Positions 22,005 to 35,257 of a stretch of 64,000 bases of DNA are shown here, one piece after another. Position 1 is the first letter of the stretch. Every line of letters starts with the position of its first letter. Both the position numbers and the translations under genes were made by a program. The notes under the pieces were generated by a model that was not told the origin of the DNA, did not search any database, and saw only the letters and a program-made list of their open reading frames with translations. The stretch is from Zanthoxylum bungeanum (lineage: Eukaryota > Streptophyta > Magnoliopsida > Sapindales > Rutaceae), in the NCBI GenBank assembly GCA_019454045.1, contig SKCR01015064.1, positions 24,188 to 88,187 on the forward strand. The letters are read 5' to 3'.

Positions 22005-24263
22005 CTAAACTTGATTTCAAAATCTACGGTTTATGGACTTTAATTTGGGATTTTTTGCTTGGAACTTGATTTACCTAAATTGATTGTGTGGTTGTGTTTA
22101 TATGATGATGAATTGGATTTTTTAATCATTGGATTTGAGAAAAATTGATTGGATAAAAAATCCCCAATTCCTTTGACATGGCCGAATGTACCATAGTATG
22201 TGCTCATGGTGATTTTTTGAAAATTAGCAATTGGATGTGTTGTTGGCATGAAATGTATGTTAAATGTTGATTTAATTAGATTGAAATCAAATTGCATGAT
22301 AATTTCTTTGCCATTGTCGTGAGCCTAAGCATGTTGTACAATTGATTTTACTTCAATTTGTGTTGGACATGAATTGGAATTAATGGGCATGATTAATTGG
22401 ATTAATTAGTGTTTTGGAAACATTAAATTAGTTGATTAATTATGTTAATTACACTTGAATTGGATTAATGTGATATTTGGAATATTATGTTAATAATAAA
22501 TTAGTCTTTAAAATTGGATTGGGCTAATTTGTTATATTTAGGCTAATGGGCTTGGTTTGGCCAAGTTTGGTTTTGGACAATTGGGTTGGATCTAATTGGG
22601 CCTAAAACCATTTCCATAAAGTCCAAATATTACTATTGGGCCTTTAAAAATTTAATTGGACCTAATGGGCCTAAATTGATTTTTGGCATAGGGTGATTCC
22701 TAACTTGGGCCTTGGCATTTTGGGTTTGATCAATAATTGCCAAAGCCCATGCCTAAAGAATTAATTAAAAGCCCATTGGACTTTAATTAAATAGGCATTT
22801 GATGCTAATTGGGCCTTTGAGACCCATTTAGACTGGATTTGGAATCCAAGTCTATAAGGCAATATTAAAAGTGTAATTATTTAATTTGGAATTAAATATG
22901 AGTTAGTATTGAATACAATTTAAATTGGATTTAAAATTGTAGTTCGATATAATTCAAGAATACGTACTTTGAGTATTTATTCTTAAACGAGTTGGACTCG
23001 CGCAAATCAAATCGTTGTTTGAACATTGGATGTTCATTAATCAAAGATTAATTAATTGGATTAGATTGATTGATAACATGCTATGTATGAATACTTGGAT
23101 GTATTTGTATGAATAATGTATATCAGATGGATATTAGATGGGCGCGGGTAATTTTGGAAATTGTTGTAATAAATTTGGAATTTATTAAATTGGACCTGCG
23201 TGTCCAGCCTATTATCTCTTTACTCTTTGTACTTCTCTTCTCACCAATTCCCCTCAATGTAAATATGGTTTCTTTAAGTATTATGTAATTGGGTAGAAGT
23301 TTGTAAAGTGCTAACGGGAGAGAGGAAAGTGAGAGATTTATTCTAGGAACAAATTGTTATATATTCATCCACATATCATTATTATTTTAATCGCGCCTTA
23401 TTATGCTTTTAGAATGTATGTTTAAGGGTGTATGATGAGACCTAATCAAAGATAATAAATTTGTTGCCAATTTACGTGAAAAAACCGAATTAAATATTAA
23501 GCGTTTTCCTTCCATTGAGTGGTTTTTTCTCAATATCCAAGATTGGCATTGGTTTGTTGGCCAAAGTCAAGATCATTTTCCATCGCGGATGTGTTTGAAC
23601 CACGAAAGCTTTGTTAAATATCGCATGTCTTGGGCAGTTGTGATTTGTTGGCCAAAGTCAAGGTCACTTTTGTACATCGACGTGGATTACGAAGCTTTCC
23701 CACTGTCAATGGGTCACACTTAACTGCAATCATTAAGCTTGTTGAGCCAAAGCCAAGGCTTAGTTGATTAAGAGGAAAAGGTTAAGAAATATATATTGGA
23801 TATATATTTTGGACTTGGAGGTCCACCTACCGGATCTAGGAATTGGATGAGATCCAATTGATCTTAGAGATCTACCTAGTTAAGTTTCATACAGCTTGTT
23901 AGCCAAAGTCAAGGTTGTGTGTTATTTAACGGGATCCTAGCCCACTAGGAAATTGGGTTTCCCGAGTACTCCAAAGAGGGTTAGAGGCTCGCCGAAAATT
24001 AGTGGGAGGCCAGTATTAAATTTGTAATTTCGTTTAATACTTGGTTACATGCGCTCTTTTATTTTATTTATCGTCGTTATAAATATATATTAGTTGGACT
24101 AATATTGAATATTGCTTAATATTGAATATTGCTTTCTTTGAACAGTTAGATTGTACAAGACACTACTCCACTTGTAGTTGGTTATATAGTTGGACTATAG
24201 TAACCATTACATTTTGAGTGTACCCGAAATCGTTGATTGGATAATTGGACTATTGCAATCGAG
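22005..24263 (+). other. E2 untranslated leader, right part
   Basis: Homologous to the E1 leader. It has four TTGTTGGCCAAAGTCAAG-like motifs (near 23551, 23647, 23738 and 23895) and no credible gene. The first five bases are the CTAAA target copy of E2n. Confidence 0.7.
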
Positions 24264-25110
24264 ATGGCTGGAAAGATTAGCGTTAGGGACATCATCATTG
24301 GCGATAATGTCTTTAACGGCTCCAATTTTCCATATTGGGAGATGAATCTCAGGATAGTCCTGGGAGCCGAGAAGTTACTCTATGTCATAGAGAAACCTCT
24401 CGGGCCGGAGCCCGGGGTTGAGCAAATAGTAGAGCATGAGCTTTGGAAGACTCATCGTGATGATAACTTCAGTGCTTAATCCGTCATACTTGCCGTAATA
24501 ACTCCTCAATTTCGTCGTCAGAACAAAGGATTGGATCCTTATAGTATGATGTTGAAATTGAAGGATCTTCATAGATCTAACCTTAGATCTCAGAAGTATG
24601 AATTGCGAAAGAAGCTCTTTTGCTGGAGTATGTCATAGGGTACATCTTTCGAGCACTACGTGTCGCAGATGATTGCTGACATCGAACAGCTAGGTCAATT
24701 GGGCATAACCTTCGAGGCCGAGACTTCTATAGATTTGATCTTACAGTCTCTGCCCGAATGTTGGGGCGGGTTCGTCATGAACTATAACATGATGAACCAA
24801 GGGAAAACTCTTGGAGAGTTATTGGCGATGCTGAAAAAAGAAGAGCCAAAGCTTTTGAAGGGAAAGAAGTGCGAGGCGCACCTTACTTCGACATCCTAGA
24901 AGGCCAAGGCTTGGTCGAAGGCTTCTGGAGGTTTGAAGAAAAGGGAGAAAAAGGGCAGGGCCAAATCATCAAAGTCTTCTGGGAAGACTAAGGATATATC
25001 CCAAGACGTCTGCCTACATTGTGGCAAACGGGGTCACTGGAAGCGTGACTACCGTGAGTACAAGGTGGAGTTGAAGGAAGTGAAGACGGGCAAGGCTCCG
25101 GCTTCATGTA
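24264..25110 (+). pseudogene. gag: E2 copia gag, broken
   Basis: The frame starts at ATG 24264 (MAGKISVRDIIIGDN) and stays in phase to beyond 25110, with stops at 24477, near 24639 and at 24897. The knuckle reads CLHCGKRGHWKRDY, so the last zinc ligand is Tyr (TGC to TAC). It aligns along its length with E1 gag. Confidence 0.9.
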
Positions 25111-26605
25111 TATTTGTTATAAACATGTCCACTACTGGTTTTAAAAATTGGATTTTTGATTATGGATGTGGTACTCACATCTGTACTGATGTGCATGATC
25201 TACTGATTAGCAGGAGACTGGCTTCAGATGAGATCGACCTACGAGTCGGAAACGGGACGAGAGTCGTTGTTTTGGCCGTTTGGACCTATGTTTTGTATCT
25301 ACCATTGAGGCTTTTAATTACAATAGGTGACTGTTATTTTATACCTAGTTTGAATAGGAACATCATCTCTGTATTTTGTTTAACCAGTTGCGGGTGTACC
25401 TTTGTATTCTGGAACACTAGGTTTTTTGTATATAAAGATAACATTTTGATATGTAAAGAAGATGCTAATAATGGTTTTTATATTTTGAATATAAATGAAT
25501 CTCAAACATATAACATGACAAACAAAAGCTCAAACTGAGTAAATCAGATGAGACTTATTTATGGCATTGTCATCTATGACACATTAACAAGACTCGTATA
25601 TCCACACTTTCGAAGAGTGGATACATGGACGGATTTGATCCTAAATCATATGATGTCTGTGAATCTTATTTATTAGGCAAAGTGCCTAAAACACCTTTCA
25701 GTGATAAGGGTGTAAGTGCCACTGAGCTGTTAGCCCTTGATCAGAGTGACGTATGTGGACCCATGTCTAGCTAGGCTAGAGGTGGTTATGAATACTTCGT
25801 AACCTTTATGGATGTTGCATCGCGTTATGGTTATGTGTATCTTATGAAACACAAGTTGGAAACTTTTGAGAAATTCAAAGAGTTTCGACACAAAGTAGAA
25901 AAACAGACTGGTAAAAGTATTAAAACATTGCGGTTGGACCGTGGTGGAAAATACTTGAGCAATGAGTTTCTCGATTACTTGAAAGAGTATGGTATTCTTT
26001 CACAGTGGACTCCTCCCGAAACACCTCAATTGAGTGGTGTGTCCGAACGGAGAAACCGAACTTTGTTGGACATGGTAAGGTTTATGAAGAGTCACACTGA
26101 GCTACCAATTTCCTTCACGTGATACACATTGAATAGTGCAATACTTATTTTGAATAAGGTTCCATCAAAGTCTGTTGGACAGACTCCATATGAAATATGG
26201 ACATGAAAGAAACCAAGTTTCTCATTCCCGAAGATTTAGGGATGTTGGGCATATATTAAACTTTTGGATTGTACCAAACTAGAACCCAAATCGGATAAGT
26301 GCATATTTGTAATTGGTTATCCTAGGGAAACCAAAGGATATTATTTCCACAACCCATAATAGAACAAAAATATTTGTTGCTCTCCATGCGATTTTCCTTA
26401 GAGGAATTCCTAAATGCAGTGGTAAGTGGGAGGAAAGTAAACTCGATGAAAATCGAAGTGATACTGTTCCTGGCACCGATCCCCACACGGATCACGAACA
26501 GTTCATCAGGGGTGAGACTGTTCCATAATCTTCTAATACATAAGAACCGCGTAGGTCAGAGTGAGTTAGAAAATAACCTAAGAGGTATGGGTTTCTGATC
26601 TCACC
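25111..26605 (+). pseudogene. pol: E2 copia protease and integrase, broken
   Basis: The protease catalytic triplet is DYG where DSG is expected. After a frameshift near 25538 the HHCC region ends CESY, as in E1. The integrase core in another frame (25808-26122) has LDRGGKYL, so the acidic residue of DRGGEY is Lys. GVSERRN is kept. Further stops and indels follow to 26605. Confidence 0.88.
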
Positions 26606-27990
26606 TCATGTAGATATTAATCTTACTGAGAATAATAAACCGGCTACGTATGAGGTAGCGATACAAGGTATCGAATCCGTTTTATGGCAAGGTGTCATGA
26701 AGTCCAAAATGGATTCCATGTATACGACCACGTTTGGACACTGGTTGATGTACCAGAAGGCATTGTGTCTATTGGTAGCAAATGAGTCTTCATGGTGAAG
26801 ATAGACATAGATGGCAACATAAAAACGAACAAGGCTTGGCTTGTAGCGAAAAGGTATCGTCATCAACATGGTGTTGATTACGATGATACATTTTACCCCT
26901 TTGCCATGATTAAATCCATTCGGATTATGCTTGCTAAAGCTGCATATTTCGATTATGACATATGGCAGATGGACATCAAAACCTCTTTCCTTAACCGTAA
27001 CCTTGTGGAGGATGTTTATATAAAACAGTCTGACGGTTTTGTCGTGCCAAAACATGCAAACAAGGTTTGCAAGTTAAATCGATCCATTTATGGATTGAAG
27101 TAAGCATTGCGTTCATGGAACCAATGTTTTGATGAGATCATATTACAATATGGTTTCATTCAAAACGATGATGATTCTTGTGTATATAAAAAGGTTAGTG
27201 GGAGCGCACTGACATTGATTGTCCTATACGTTGATGATGTATTGCTTCTTAGAAATGACATTCCCATAATAAAATCGATGAAAGCTTGGCTTTTATTAGA
27301 ATTCTCCATGAAATTCTTAGGAGAGGTAACCTTTATTCTAGGAATAAGGATCTATTGGGATAGATCTAAAAGTTTTTGGCACTCTCCAAGAACTCGTACA
27401 TTGATAAATATGTACACGACCTGGTGTCTCATATGCTTTGAGCATCTGCAGTCACTATCAGACCGATCTAGGTGACGGTCACTGGATTGATGTTAAGAAC
27501 ATCCTTTAGTATCTTAGATGCATTCTTAGTCTATGGAGAAGGAGAACTTGAGGTGACTGGGATCACCGATGCAAGTTTCCAAACCGATAAGGACGACTAT
27601 AAGTCACAATAAGGGTATATATTTTGTTTGAATAACAGAACAGTGAGCTGGAAATATTCCAAGCAAGATACTGTTGCCGATTCAACAATAAAAGTGGAAT
27701 ACATTGTTGTGGCTGAGGCAGCAAAAGATGCATTTTGGATCTATAAATTCCTAATTGGATTAGGAGTAGTTCTGTTAGCAGCTGAGCTGGGCTACAGCAC
27801 TGGCTAAGGAATTACGGTCTCATCAATGATCCAAGTATGTACTTCGATGGTTTTATCTGATTCATGAGATCGTATATCGTGGCGATATAAAGATCGAAAA
27901 AATCGTTTCAGATGATAACCTTGCATATCCGCTGACGAAAGCTATATCTCAACAAAAGTTTGAACGACCCGTACATAGTTCAGATGTTGG
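26606..27990 (+). pseudogene. pol: E2 copia reverse transcriptase and RNase H, broken
   Basis: RT blocks are recognisable at 26792-27475, with a TAA at 27101 (where Gln is expected in YGLKQ) and an intact YVDDVLLL. Compared with E1, about 170 bp is missing near 27410 between RT and the connection region. RNase H remnants (TDASF, Ala-Glu-rich EAEY-like region) extend to about 27790 with indels. Confidence 0.88.
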
Positions 27991-28015
27991 ACACTTGAGT
28001 GATTGGCTATAGGCC

Positions 28016-28026
28016 AAGTGGGAGAT
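28016..28026 (+). other. E2 polypurine tract
   Basis: AAGTGGGAGAT abuts the TGTTGG of the 3' LTR, identical to E1. Confidence 0.85.
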
Positions 28027-29946
28027 TGTTGGACAATTATGACCCATAGCATCACTATTTGTAAAACACATGGTGTTTTTGTACAAATTAACTATGTGAC
28101 AAAGGAAATTGCTCTTTTATCATTTTGTAATTGGATTACTTGGATATATAAATGATAAAAGTCCATATGATTAGTACCGGATTAATAAGATATGAGACAG
28201 TATTAATCCACGAAAGGTTTAATCATTAAATATCCCTAGTCGTAGTATTATCGAGACTGGACATCGATAATGCGGAATAGGCTAGTATTACACTTGTGCG
28301 CGTTATGAAAGCTTAACGACATAGTTCTCATATATTTAAGTATTGGATACTTATGCAAGTGTGATATGAGGTTCTGTTAGCCGTTGGACCGGGAACAGCT
28401 TCGCTCTGGATAGACCCCTCAGAATCTCATTGGTAGTATGACTATGTGTCTATGGGAATCTGAATCAGGGTAGGTGTATGTGGTCTTAACCTGAGACTTG
28501 CATCGCTAATACTTGCGACAACCAGTATACTTTGGTTTTGGTCGTTCAGAGTTTTAACAGGTTCTGTGTACGCCTCTTCTGGGTATACTAAGAATTGTAG
28601 TGTATTGGGTGTGATGTCAAGATGAAAGTATCACTTCAGTCATATGGAGATGATGATCACGCGGGGATACATAATTAGTACTCTTAAATGCTGCCGCTAT
28701 CGGGATAGTATGACTAGGTCATGATTATCCGATTACAGAGACTAGTTGCTAGTGATCCGATATATGCTTCGTACGGGACAGACAAAATTCCAGCCTTAGG
28801 CCTAGAATGTGACATCAGATACTGGATCGTAATACGTAATACTTATTATAGTACGCCTGATACAGATTATATATTCCTCGTTGAATATTTCTGGAGAATT
28901 GGGTAGGCATGGTGCTTTGCTAGAAGCCAACCATGTCTTGTAAATCGGTAAGAACGTGGTACTGGGTACGCACGTGTTCGGATAGTCTGATGACCGTATT
29001 TACTGCCAACATATCCAGGGATCTCTTGGGTCGCTTCCCAAAGATTCACCGATGATATTTGACTTGAACAAAATTAATCTGGGATTAATTATGAGAGAGA
29101 AAATTAATCTGTGATTAATCACGGTAAGAATTAATCTGAGATTAATTATCAGAGAGAGAATTAATCTGGGATTAATTCGTGAAGAATAGAGAACGCGATT
29201 AATTTGGAATTAATCGGCAAAGTAAATTTAATAGTTAAATTGGATTTCACTATTTAATATATTTAATTGGGCTATAATAATATATCTTATATATTAATTG
29301 AAATTGGATTTCAATACAGAATTAAAATTGGATTTTAATTCAAGCAAACGAATTAATTAGGAATTAATTCGTAAGCGACTTTCGTAATAATTTTACGAGG
29401 TATTATTATTTAATTAAATTGGATTTAATTATTTAGCGACGAAAAATTCGTTTAATCGGATTAAACGAACCCGGGCCCAAAGTGTGTTGTGTAAGCCAAC
29501 CAAATTTGGAATTTGAAAGTGGTGGGACCCACTTTACTTACATCACTTGTCACTATTTTTGATGGATGTAGTTGGCTAATTTAATGTGATTCATTTTACA
29601 TACAACACACACACCTTTTGAAAGTCAACTTTTGTATTTAAGTTTTTGGAAATCCAAAATACACTATTCACTCTCTCCTTCCTACACACATTGCCGTGAC
29701 TTCCTCTCTCCCAAAAGGAAATTTTATTGCAAAATTTCTTGCAAGCTAGCACTTGAGGAGTAAATCAAGGTGATAGGGAAACTCACCCTTGAGTTTGGAA
29801 TTCGATTTTAAAGCTTGGAGCTTCCATACATCAAAGAAAAGTTTTGAACTTCAACCATTCAATGTAAGTTTTTTCCGTAATCTTTCTTGAATTATTCACA
29901 CACAAATCAATGTTTAGAGATCATTGGCATGTCTAGGACACTAAAA
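28027..29946 (+). repeat. E2 3' LTR
   Basis: 1920 bp, matching 12302-14251, with terminal CTAAAA (expected CTAACA) followed by the ATACA target copy. The GATTAAT array at about 29072-29215 is shorter than in the 5' LTR. Confidence 0.94.
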
Positions 29947-29951
29947 ATACA

Positions 29952-30367
29952 TGTGTGTCGTCTTCAACCTCGGGAGTGGTGCGGCGGATGATGCGCGTGG
30001 ATGCATATGACCATCTATCTGGAAGGCACATGTATCATCCATGTTTCCTCGTATGGCCTCGTGGCCGGACTTGACTTGAGCCTAACCACTGGGCCATGAC
30101 ACTGACTCTGTTGACCGTGGTGTTAATGACTACCACTGTGTCCCATCTCCTCCAATGCAGTCTTCCACATGCATGAGCCTGAAAAATGCATACAAAACTT
30201 GAGAGTGGGGTGGGTCAAATCTTTTGAAAGACCTAGTGAGTGAATACTATAGTACGAAAAATATATCTGAAATATAAAGCATGAGAGAACTAGAAGGCTA
30301 TAACTGAAAGCAAGAACATAAATGACATTACCATGAACTGAAGAACAATAAATGGGAACATGGAATG
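29952..30367. other. Old repeat flank, left of E5
   Basis: No gene. Contiguous with 11988-12301 before E2 inserted and with 38787 onward before E5 inserted. It ends with the GAATG target copy of E5. Confidence 0.55.
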
Positions 30368-31026
30368 TGAAAATTCGCGATTAGCCTAGGTTCTGACCCT
30401 ATGTGGAAATACAAACAATAAACATGACAAGTCCTGATTACTGTAACTATGGAATCTTAACAAGCAACCACAATAACCAACAATTAAAATATAAAGCAAA
30501 TATAAAAACATTAACAATAAATTAAAGCATCAAATATAAATCAAACACACAAAATCAACACAAGTAATTTTGGCGACGAAGTGGAAAACTCGTGCGAGTA
30601 AAAAACCACTACGGGTATATCGGCTATTAGCCCAATCCACTATATAGAGAATAACTTACAGCGATGGTCAAGACCTATAGTGGCAACTCCACCGACTCAA
30701 GTAACTCAATACTGCAAGAACTCAAGACAACTTCTCAAGCCCGCGACCCACAGTTTTCTTCAGAACCTCTGAAGTCTCTGAGTAGATTGTATCACCTCTA
30801 ACACCAGAACTCCGACTACCAAACTTCCTCCTAAAGAACTCCGAAGGATTAAGAATTTGGCTTAAGTTGTTTTGAAGGTTTATCAAAGATTGAATCTCAC
30901 CATTAATGAAGAAGATAAGGAGATGAAGAAGTCTTCAATGGTGGAATCAAGAAAGGTTGAAAGCTTTGAGAGATTTAGGCTCAAGGGAAATGTGTTTCAA
31001 CTGATGGGGATGGCGGCTACATGTTA

Positions 31027-31034
31027 TATTTATA
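31027..31034 (-). promoter_or_regulatory. TATA box of E5 LTR
   Basis: TATAAATA on the minus strand within CCTATAAATATAAC. The same sequence is at 38337-38344 in the other LTR. Confidence 0.6.
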
Positions 31035-31074
31035 GGTAGGGTGAAAAACTAGGGTTTTTTCAAAGTGAAAAGGC

Positions 31075-31365
31075 ATAAAAACGCATTCAGATGCGACTGG
31101 CGTTCGAACATTTACTCGAACGCTGCACGAACGCACGCCTATTGGAAAGACTCGTTTGAACGCCCCTCGAACGCACAACAAATGGATGCTCTCTGGAATG
31201 ATCCCATTCAAACCCAACAAGAAAATGTCTCGAACGTTTACTCTCTGGAATGATCACATTCGAACCCAATGTAGAACGTGACACTAACGCCACACGTTCG
31301 AACCAAATAATGAATGCAGCACTAACGCCAATCGTTCGAACACAGCAACGAACACACCACGAACA
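31075..31365 (-). promoter_or_regulatory. CGTTCGAAC motif cluster in E5 U3
   Basis: Many GAACG/CGTTC words, several as the palindrome CGTTCGAACG or close forms, recur in about 290 bp just upstream of the minus-strand TATA. The other LTR has the same cluster at 38395-38665. Clusters like this in a U3 suggest an enhancer; the factor is unknown. Confidence 0.55.
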
Positions 31366-31484
31366 TATGTCTGATGCACAACAGCCAAAAACTAGTCCAA
31401 TTGCACAAAAATCTTCATGATAGATTAAAACTCAATTGAACTCGTTTTGTCATGGACACATGCCAATAAAAAAATGTGCTAACA

Positions 31485-31495
31485 ATCTCCCCTTT
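31485..31495 (-). other. E5 polypurine tract
   Basis: AAAGGGGAGAT on the minus strand, abutting TGTTAGCAC of the 3' LTR. Confidence 0.8.
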
Positions 31496-32634
31496 GGAAT
31501 TCCATGACAAAACACTACCTAATACAAAGACTACGGTAATTGACCCAAAAATATAATAGTCAATTGTCAACCACCAAAACATTGATTTATTAATTAAGAC
31601 TCGATCTAACACCTAACCAAGTAGTCTTCAAAATAATGCCACCGCAGCAACATACCTGCTTACCTAAAACATCCACAATCAACAATATACCGTGAAAAGC
31701 ATTGGGATTATCAAGTATAAAACTCAAGCATGTACAAGTAGATATCTCTCTCCCCCTTACTTTGAACTCCATCTAAAATGGAGATATCTAAAGGATAATC
31801 TACGACTCCGTCCCATATATTAAGGTTATCCCCCTTAATTTATTACTCTCCCCCTTTTTGTCACGAAATGACAAAGGGCGAAGGAAACAGGAAAAAAACA
31901 ACATGAGACAAACACATGCAAGAGCATTAACAAACATGACTTACTCCCCCTCACTAACAGGCTAACTCAGTTAGTAAATAAATAATCAAATGGGAAGTAA
32001 ACACTCAATGATATGCAAAATAAATGATATGAAGCATATACAAGCACACAATGAGATAAATAAAAAATCCTGTCAAAACTGACTGAAATAACATTTCAAG
32101 CAGATACAATGATACCCAGTCAGTATTCAGCTGTTTATGACATGAAACAATATGCATCATTTTAAAGTGGCTAAATACAACACTTATGCATAAGACATAA
32201 ACACCAAAACATATCAAGTACTTGGGTGAAAAATAAAGTGCACAACGAATCAAGACTTAAGACCTTATTTTATGAGCTGGACACAGTGAAAGAAATCAAT
32301 CTCTAAACAAACCAAGTCCACAAAATAGGTGTTCAAACACATTACAACTATGACCTGAAAATAAGCAATATTGGTTGCATGCTATATTGTTTACCCTATA
32401 AATATCATGAGCTCATATTTAACAACTCTTTCGAGTGAATGGTTTTTGCCTTATCTTTTGAATTTGGCCACATTGGCTCTTTTGCACTTGAGTCTCATTT
32501 TTTTTAAAATATATTTCTTTTTACTTTTGCAAAAGGGGATAGCACAAGGTCAACAAGTCAAAGGTCACGCTATTGAGCAAACAAAGCATGGAATAAATTA
32601 GATTGCCATTCCAAAAAACTCATACATGCGACCA
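31496..32634 (-). other. E5 3' non-coding interior
   Basis: No gene. On the minus strand there are several purine runs (GGGGGAGTAAG, AAAAAGGGGGAGAG, AAGGGGGAGAG), including one right after a TTTGTCATTTCGTGAC phrase. This is the expected position of a 3' untranslated region; pol is absent. Confidence 0.6.
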
Positions 32635-32850
32635 AGCCTTGATAAAATAAAATCGTGTATGTGAATCGCAAGCACAACATATTCCAAGAGTTTTTATCAC
32701 ACACACATATGCATATAGAGCATCAACAAAAATAATAGCATATCATACATGCATAATCATATATCCTACATACAAGGATCACATGCATATGTTATTCATG
32801 CTCTAACAAGCCATAAAAATATATATTTTTGGTCTTTTTCAATTTCTATT
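32635..32850. repeat. 216-bp direct repeat, left copy
   Basis: From GCCTTGATAAAATAAAATCG to TTTTTCAATTTCTATT. Nearly identical to 35258-35472, the two flanking a 2.4 kb insert exactly. By eye only a handful of substitutions separate them. Confidence 0.9.
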
Positions 32851-35257
32851 GTTGGGGTTGGTGCTCAGAGCGCCAATTCCCGGTTGTATTTTTGTTAAAT
32901 ACTTCTGTAAAACGTTATTATCAGTAATAATATATGCAGTTTCTATAATATAATCTATTCTTTTATATGGTAAAGGCGTAATGACCCTAGAATGATTAGT
33001 CATGATACAGTTGCAAAAGCGTCGCAACGGACATTGAGAAGTATCATGACGTTGTCATTCTCAGACAGTTCCTGGTCAAGGTTTACACTACTTGGTCAGT
33101 ATAGTAAACCCGTTGAGACCGGTACATGTCGTATACTGGAATATATGATTCCAATGGTTTCTCAATGAACCATTAGTCTTGGAGACTAGTATAGACGTGT
33201 AGGTGTTTATAGCGGATAAACACTGAACGACTCACCGAAGATTCTTAATGGATGGTACACCAGCGTCAATAAGAATCTTCTCGGGTTGAGTAGCACTTGT
33301 GATTCTTAGACTTGAGATGCCATTGTGGGCACATGAGACATCTTCTACACTTAGATGGCAGTCACGTCACCAATCTATTTAGATCAGACCTCCGCCTGTT
33401 CGTTGGGTGTAGATAGATCCTCAGGGTGTCTATGTGTGTCAAGATAGGATCCGTCAGTTCTGTGTACCAGAGCATAGGTAGTCCATATGATTAGCAATCA
33501 GATAAAACCATGGGCCCGTGGTATAGTTTAGAAGCCAGTTCTAAACATTCTTTTAGAGATTGCTAATGGAATAGTCGATTGGATAATCCCCATAGAGATT
33601 TGACGTTTACATCTGTATCTCTGGGATTTATCCGGATACCTGTGACGGAGGAATTATACATCTGCCATGACCTCGACCTGTATGGTTCAGCGAGATTATC
33701 CGTGATCGTCATAATCTACGGGTGGATAGATTATGGACACGAAATTTGATTTCGTGACGGATATACCTGAACCTAGAGAGTCTCAATAATGAAACATACT
33801 CGTATAGCACTAGAGCAACATTAAATAAATAATATTGATTATTTATAAAGTCGTTTAAAGGTTAAACGCTAGATACGTGCATAAAGGACCCGATAGTCAT
33901 TTACGTAATTATTGTGTATTTATATTTAATATTTGATTAATTTAAATACACATTAATTAATAGTCAAAATGAGTTGTTTGACTTTTATCCTAAATGAATA
34001 TATGTTTTTAATATTTAATGTAAATATTATACATATATTTAATATATTTTTATTTGATTAATTAATTAATTATTTAATTGTTAAATGATTAAATTAATTA
34101 AAATATAAATATCTTACATTAGGATATTATGATTAAATGATATTAGTTGCCTTTGTTGACTTTAGTTAAATATCTAATAAAGTGTTTTTGAGATATTTAA
34201 TAAAGTTAACCAAATTCACTTGAAATGTTATTGAAATTAATTTTCCTGTTTTTGTCTAAGGTAATTCGGCCATAGACCAAATGAACAAGTATAAATTGAT
34301 TTTCATTTCATTTAACATTTAACCTAATACACTTTATCAAAATAAACACCATTGAAGAAACCTAAAGGAAGCTTGAGAAAGAAAGAAAGATTAAAGGAAA
34401 GCTTGATTTTAGTAAGTTTTTTCCAACTTACTATTAGTAAGGAAATTGTTCCTTAGGATCTAGGCTTCAATATATGATATCCTTAGGTTATTTCCTTCTT
34501 TGTTCTTTGTGGTTTTTGTTGATGGAAGTTTTGGTGAAGGTGTAAAGCATGTATGATGAAGGAAGTTTGTAACTAGTGTAGTTGTAAACATTCTTTTAAG
34601 GTTTATGAAACCATGTTGCTAATCTAGAGTTGTTGACCCACTCTTAAATGACCTAGATTTGATCTTGAGTTGTTTCATTGTGTTGAGACTTGAATTGGAT
34701 GGAAGAATGATGATTGAAGTAATTGATTTAATGTATTTGGTCTAATTTGTCCAATTTGAGGAAATTGAAAAATTAGGGTTTTTAACTAATTCCAAATTTG
34801 GGGGTTTTCATATATGTTGTGTATTTATGTGTGTATATGATGCATATAAAGTTTCATGTTCATTGGATATCATTTGGATGTGTCTTGAAGCATGAAAGTG
34901 CAAAATGCACAATTTGGAGCCCAATGGTGCTCTCGGCTTTGGATGAGGAAATTGGGGATTTTGGTTGCTTTGGTGTTTTGATGTTTTGAACATCATAAGT
35001 TCATCTTGGAAATGATTTAGAATCATTCAAAATTGATTTGATCAATTTCGGACTAAAATGGACAAAATTACAAAGCAAGGGTATTTCGGTAAATTCACCT
35101 AAAAATGTTTTATTGAATTTATTTTCATAATTGATTATTGGAATGTTAAATAAATATGTTTATTTAATTAATCCGAGAAAAAGTTTTTGAAATCTGAAAA
35201 TCGGATTTTCACCGCTTCCGCTGCGTTACCGGATTCACCCCCTAAATAACCCCTTCA
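32850..35257. mobile_element. LTR-like 2.4 kb insertion inside E5
   Basis: Begins TGTTGGGG and ends CCCCTTCA, an imperfect terminal inverted repeat. It has no coding region and includes a GAATC/GATTCTTA-rich part and a transcribed-leader-like part with AAGTTTTTTCCAAC. This fits a solo LTR of a long-LTR family. Instead of a 5-bp target duplication it is flanked by the 216-bp direct repeat. Confidence 0.55.

Larger units (their letters stand above)
12302..29946 (+). mobile_element. E2: Ty1/copia element of the E1 family, split by nested E2n
   Basis: LTRs at 12302-14251 and 28027-29946 start TGTTGG; the 5' copy ends CTAACA and the 3' copy CTAAAA. The target duplication is ATACA (12297-12301 and 29947-29951). 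The leader, gag and pol follow the same plan as E1 and are about as similar as two subfamilies. A 7.7 kb Athila-type element is inserted just after the primer site (14274-22004). The coding region holds many stops, lost catalytic residues and deletions, so it is inactive. E2 was in place before E2n. Confidence 0.95.
30368..31484 (-). repeat. E5 3' LTR (minus orientation)
   Basis: 1117 bp, paired with 37655-38781. Minus-strand TATAAATA is at 31027-31034. Upstream of it (31075-31365) lies a cluster of CGAACG/CGTTCGAAC motifs. Confidence 0.94.

Noticed and set aside
31740..31960. Possible env-like gene region in E5 (SIRE-type elements can have one)
   Set aside because: No minus-strand frame longer than about 60 codons and no signal peptide or membrane segment; only purine tracts are visible.
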